Source: Haemaphysalis longicornis
Taxonomy: Eukaryota > Arthropoda > Arachnida > Ixodida > Ixodidae
Assembly (NCBI GenBank): GCA_013339765.2
Contig: CM023457.1
Location: forward strand, 23,548,905 to 23,612,904
DNA: 64,000 bases
Direction: 5' to 3'
How positions within the stretch are numbered: the first letter of the stretch is position 1; each line of letters starts with the position of its first letter. The position numbers were made by a program, and so were the translations under genes. Below, one piece after another: positions 59,270-64,000 of the stretch. A model generated the notes under the pieces. The model saw only the letters and a list, made by a program, of their open reading frames with translations. It made no database searches and had not been told where the DNA came from.

Positions 59270-59890
59270 CATCAGTTATAAGGCCGAGGGGGATTTTGAG
59301 AGAATTCTGAGTGTCTGTGGGGATAAGAGCCCCCTCACGAAATTTTGAATCGACTTTTTTGAATCGGTGATCACTACTGTACGAGTCGGCCGGTGCGGTA
59401 AATCAAGCGCTATTGCCGCCTCCTCCGCCGTTGCAGGGTTGATGGTGCGGACAGAAATGGAGTCAACTGGCGGGGTATTAGGGCGGTCAATGATTGCTAC
59501 CGCATATGCTTCATGGTGGCGGCAGTCGACCATGTGTTTTTATCCATTTAGTTTCTGTTTCGCGGCGATTTCCGTTCCATTGGAATTGACATGGTCTAAA
59601 CCGTAAATTCCGGCAGTCCCAAGTCGTAACGTTAGGGTCTAATTGTCTTCGTACAAACTAACAATGGCGTTAACAACGGTCACTGCCGGAACCGAACGCA
59701 CCAAGCGTAGACGGCGGAGGAGAAATTATTACGCCCATTGTCCCGCGGGCGAGGGAACCGTAATGTGATGCGACGCATAGGGGGGGAGGGGGTTCAATTG
59801 GCGTTTCCATTGGGTTGATTCTCTAAATCACGTGAAACGTGTTGTGGACGGGTATGATGCATTCCATCACATGCGGGTGTTCTCATACGC
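59270..59890. other. Noncoding stretch, no gene seen
   Basis: No feature recognised. Confidence 0.4.
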
Positions 59891-59894
59891 GGGA

Positions 59895-60235
59895 AGATGG
59901 GGCAAAGTCAAGCGCAGTCAAGCGAACGCATTTGACTGAACCGGCGCAGCGCGCTCACCGCTTTATATTCAGCACTTGAAGGAGAGGAGACGAACGGAGG
60001 AGAGTTGCGCATGGGCAGCGAGAGCAAATGCGAGAGAGAAGCGTCAACGAAGCGCGCAGCTGTTATGGTAATCAGACAGAGAGAGTGCGTTGCACACAGC
60101 TGTTGGCGAGAAGAATGGAGGAGAGTTTGCACATGCGCAGGTGGTGTGCGGACAACGCCGCGACAACGACGACGACGCAGGGGGGACAAGCCCGAGAGCA
60201 AGAGATGCGTCGCATCTAATAAGTCCGCGTGAACT
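59895..60235 (+). promoter_or_regulatory. Promoter-like purine-rich module with TATA-like box
   Basis: CTTTATATTCAGC lies at 59961-59973, followed by GAGAGGAGACGAACGGAGGAG and further GAGAG-rich sequence. The palindrome GATGCGTCGCATC at 60204-60216 recurs in altered form at 15938 and 18165, in each case downstream of a TATA-like, simple-sequence-rich stretch. Whether this drives a host transcript or belongs to a repeat cannot be decided here. Confidence 0.3.
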
Positions 60236-60239
60236 GGAC

Positions 60240-61795
60240 AAACTAGATAGAAGTAATCGCACGTTAAGGCGAAAGCCGGATACGCCGCAAATTTCGACCG
60301 AGAAGCGGTGGCGAGGGCCGGGAGGTGGGTGCAATTTCAGGAAAAAGGGGTAGGAAATGCAAATCTGCGGTAATGGCACCGAGTCACGTAAGGTAAGAAT
60401 AAAATGTCAGTTTTTAACTCCGGCGCTAGTTCCGATGCCAGGGTAAAAGGTCTATTTTTATCCATTGAGTGTGATGTTGCCACTTCGTGGCACAATGACA
60501 ACTTGTCGTTATAACTTGAAGCGTGGGTTAACGGTAATGTTTTAACTCAGTAACTGTGCATGCTCTGCAACGGAGCAGAGGTAGAAGCACGCTTCAGCGC
60601 GTTCAAGTGTGCTTTCTTGCAAGACAAAGATTTACCAAATCATGTCTTGGTCATGCGTTGTGAGGCTATGATACCTACTGTGAAAAAGATGGGTAACAAA
60701 AAATTGGCGGATCCTACGTTCAGGTGAGGGTAGACGAAAAGAGAAGCTTTCATCGTGGCATACACTTTGGTTGAAATGGACTTGCGTGTGATATTTCTTA
60801 AAATGGTATTGTGCTGAGCATAGTTACGGATGTTTCTGAAGATTGAGCAGTGGCAAAAACCCGAAGAAATGCTAGACGTAACGAGAGGCGTTCAACGTTT
60901 CGAACTCCTCGGTGAAGTCCCCACAAGGGTCACGCACAGTGAACGCGATACACGCGCGAACTTAAGATTCCCTCAAAGCCCTCCCCCTCATTCCTTATGT
61001 CGCTTCCCAGGCGCGCCTCTCCGTTATGGTACGGTTATCCGGTGTTATCTGTTGTAACTTATTATCCACTGTTATACCAGTGTTATCTGGTGTAACCATT
61101 AACCGAACGAAACGCCTCTCCCGAGGTTAGTGTACCTTGTCCGTACCCACGAAACTTGACCTCGTGTCATCCGTTATCACCACGCCAAGCAACAACGGTT
61201 CACACAAGGAAACTACCGGTGGGCATGTGTGCGTCCATACCAACCTTTCGGGATGCCTGCAACTCCGGATAATGACATCCGGGCGTGACGCCAGACACGA
61301 AAGGAACAAGGAAAGGTAGAGGGTGAATCGGCTAACAGCGATTTTCATACAACCCGTGGACGCATGACGAGGCATAGCGTACTGATCCGGTAATTTGGCC
61401 AAGGGATCCGTCCATTCATCTCACGCACGCTAGGCTCTGCCGATCAATGGACAGCCAACCGTATTCGAATGTTCGACACAGGGCACAATGCGATCGCAGG
61501 ATCAGCTGGATACTGAACCCTCACGTGAGGAGGTACGCGAAATTGGATGCCGTCTGTTCTTGGCGGATTTCATCTCCAGCTTGGGGTCAAGCGTGGAGGA
61601 CAGATTGCATGAGGGGGTTAAAGGGAGTCCGGTCTTGCTCGTGCAGTTACTAGAGTGGAATTGAGGGGTGACGCAAGCTCCAACGCTCGCTCAGCCACAA
61701 GGAAACTAGAATAGCTGGGCGGCAATATTCCGCGATGAGATGTTATGAACTGAAGGATGTTGTCTCACCGTGCTGTGGTCCCAGCGTAGATTCAA
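60240..61795. other. Noncoding stretch with a short GTTATC-rich tandem patch
   Basis: At 61027-61105 the phrases GTTATCCGGTGTTATC, CTGTTATACCAGTGTTATC and GGTGTAACCATTAACC form a small imperfect tandem repeat. No gene seen. Confidence 0.4.
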
Positions 61796-61796
61796 T

Positions 61797-62750
61797 TATT
61801 AGGGGCGAAGCACCTTAGGGGCTGGGGCTATCGGCGTCTCTTGTCGTCGTCGCCTCATGTCGTCACGGTAAATCAAGCTGTCAAACGATGGTAATAAAAC
61901 AAGTGTATAATTGATAAACCCGGTTCAAAATAGACTAACATGATTTCAACTAATTCAAAATACGGAAATGATCAGGATTTAATTGCAATATAACTGAAAT
62001 TTGTTAAATTCCGTCTCTAAATTGGTTTCCAACCACAGGGTAAGCATACTTTACATTATGCAACGTGTGGCACGAAGACAACTTACAGCCAGTCTGTCTC
62101 TCATTTAACTGCTTAAGGGCGACACAGCAGTTAACATTCCTATGGGACTTACTAATTCAATACCCACGGTCTTAAAAACCATCGTCCACGCGAATACGAA
62201 AGATACGTTCATATGTCGACAACGGCCTGGTTTGCTTATTTTAAACATATTTCACATCTGTTCTAAAATTTAAAAAAATAAAACTGTCGCATGGAAGACC
62301 GGTACCGCCATCTATTGAAAACTAGATAAACTAAAATGCATTTCTTGTTTATTTTTTTATTTTGGTAAAGAAGGGCTATGTTTTTAAAGGAAACGCACCA
62401 GGTCGAAAGTAACCTTTAGAGAGATTTTCAAAATTTTTGCAATGGCGCACGACGCGTTTTAAGTCCGTTGACCATGGATTAGTAAGTACCATAGGAACGT
62501 GATCAGGTGAGTCCCCCTTAAATACGGTTCAACTCAAGAGAGGGCGCCACCACCTCAGCAAGCGCGCGATTGCTCCATCTACCGGCGCTTCTCCGGCGCC
62601 CAATCAGCGCGCGTCGTGAGGCAAGGGTGAGACTTACAATATTTGAATATGCTATACTTTGCACGCTTCGCCCCTCCCCATGTTTCACGATAGTGGAGAT
62701 GGACCGGCATTTTTTTTTTTACTTTAATCGCATGATGGACCTGGTCATTC
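61797..62750 (+). repeat. Dispersed repeat X, copy A (longest)
   Basis: Begins AGGGGCGAAGCACCTTAGGG, GGCGTCTCTTGTCGTCGTCG with TCATGTCGTCACGG; continues with AAACCCGGTTCAAAATAG; later AGAGGGCGCCACCACC, TCAGCAAGCGCGCG-ATTGCTCC, CGGCGCTTCTCCGGCG and ends near CGATAGTGGAGATGGACCGG. Copies B and C match in reverse orientation. It carries no recognisable coding domain, so it looks like a nonautonomous element about 1 kb long. Confidence 0.65.
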
Positions 62751-62754
62751 GAGA

Positions 62755-64000
62755 AACTCGCGGGCTTGGTTACGCTGATTGGCTGCTCTGGGGCATTGTG
62801 GTGAAGCCCACCCACGGCAATTTCTGAGAGTGTATGAATAACATGGTTCAGTAATTAACACTTCATCGCGGACTGTAGCGGCCCAGCTATCTCAGTTTCA
62901 TTGTTTGCCCAGCTATTTCAGTTTTATTAGGGTGTATAAGACATACAGTTAGCTGGGAATATATCCTGATTGGCTACGTCTGCATAGGTAAGTGATTCTA
63001 AATAACAGTTTGTGCAGAGATCTTTCTTTTTTTCAAATAAAATTACTGGCTGTTCCTTTATGACCTAACTTTACGCAAACTAAGCTAAGGGCTCTCGTCA
63101 GCGATGCAAGAGCTCGCGTGTAAAGTGCTCTACGCATGCCGACGGCTCGTGAATGTGTCGAGGCCCCGGAACCCATGTCTCTGCTAAGCCTCCATCAGTT
63201 ATTAAGAACGAAGCGGGCTTCCTTTTTCGGAAGTCCTGGTCACAGTTTGGGTATCGGCACGACCGCCACATTCCATAAGCATGTCAGGAGCCGGAAAAGG
63301 TAGAACAAGACGACTATGCGGCGCGCTCTAAGGTGACCGCATGAAGCCATGAAAATGGCGGGGGGGGGGGGGGGGGGGGGGGAGGGGCGGGGGTGTAAAA
63401 CATTTTTCTACGACTGGCTCCCCGTTTACATGTATCTTGTCAAATTACGAAGGTGTTAGTCTCGTTGCTCGGGATTTTCGTGGCATCCTTTTAATGAACT
63501 GGGTGAAAGCGGAAAGAGGGTAGGAGTGAGGCTAAGCAAGGGAGCCAGAAAACAAACAAAAAGAAATTAGCTGGCCTTCCGGGAGAAGACAGTACATGCG
63601 AACACCTGAACATTGAAGCTTTCGTGTGGCTGTGGCTGTGCCCGTGTTCGGGGTGTAGCATCCTACGCCCCGAACACGTACACAGATCCACGCCGGCCAC
63701 ATGGACACCACAGGCCGGGACGATGCAGCAACTGCAGCACGAGGAAGCCACGGGAGACGGAGGGTACAGAACGAGCAGCTTGGTACCTCACAGCTTAACT
63801 TAAATTCCACTTCCTAAACAGGGTGGCACCTTATTTTGTTTCCTCAGGGAACCTGAAACGATGCCGTGATCAAAAAGGTCACCATTCAAACGGGGCTGAA
63901 CAAGTACGGGTCTCGCTTGTCTAACTTAAACAAAGCGTTGCTCTTACAGAAAGGTTTTGGCTGATCACTACATTTGTGACACTATGATCCACATCGCTCA
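62755..64000. other. Noncoding end of window
   Basis: Contains the poly-G run 63358-63382 and a small inverted pair CGTGTTCGGGGTGTAG / CTACGCCCCGAACACG near 63643-63680, a hairpin with a 7- to 8-base loop. No gene seen. Confidence 0.5.
63358..63382. repeat. Poly-G run
   Basis: About 24 consecutive G, followed by GAGGGGCGGGGG, a potential quadruplex former. Confidence 0.95.

Noticed and set aside
60865..60935. Second hammerhead-like sequence (minus strand, CGAAACGTTGAA)
   Set aside because: It shares CGAAACGTTGA with 57210 but lacks CTGATGA and a convincing stem II.

Overview
This is a repeat-dominated eukaryotic window with no intact protein-coding gene. No bacterial or phage architecture is visible: there are no operons, no long clean ORFs and no ribosome-binding sites. 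The mixture of degenerate LINEs, tRNA-derived SINEs, TTAA-flanked MITEs, foldback elements and long microsatellites, together with the wording of several repeats, fits an arthropod and most likely an ixodid (hard) tick. The species call is inference from remembered repeat families, not from a search.

Layout. 1-4040: the 5' two thirds of an I/Jockey-like LINE on the minus strand (ORF1 with zinc knuckles, endonuclease, reverse transcriptase with YVDD), cut by the window edge and frameshifted. 4040-9190: noncoding. 9191-12538: a TTAA-flanked MITE split by a 2.9-kb LTR retrotransposon. That element keeps LTRs, gag and an aspartic protease, but where reverse transcriptase/integrase should be it carries a segment resembling host p190RhoGAP (FF-domain end, pG1, start of pG2). 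13.5-14.3 kb: another possible MITE. 14.4-15.2 kb: an unrecognised coding relic. 15.5-16.8 kb: GGATT-type simple repeat and the 5' part of a gene for a membrane protein with a Thr-rich stalk partly encoded by a microsatellite. 17.8-18.3 kb: a TATA-containing promoter-like module.

18.9-36 kb: tRNA-like/SINE heads, a LINE 3' end with inverted 5' part (21985-22383), a CR1/L2-like LINE 3' end with a (TTTA)n tail, a RING-finger relic resembling RNF38/44, a diverged 1.5-1.7-kb tandem duplication, a SINE, and short inverted and direct repeats. 36-43.9 kb is largely featureless. 43.9-51 kb: two more copies of the MITE, an 835-bp foldback palindrome, a dispersed repeat also present at 30 kb and 62 kb, and a 300-bp CA-rich tract. 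51.6-59.3 kb: LINE 3' ends (including an RTE-type RT C-terminus), several microsatellites, a hammerhead-like motif of the type found in Penelope-like elements, and a second LINE insertion with inverted 5' part and a 13-bp target-site duplication. 60-64 kb: another promoter-like module and the third dispersed-repeat copy.

The strongest candidate for something undescribed is the non-autonomous LTR retrotransposon carrying p190RhoGAP-derived sequence, nested in a MITE.
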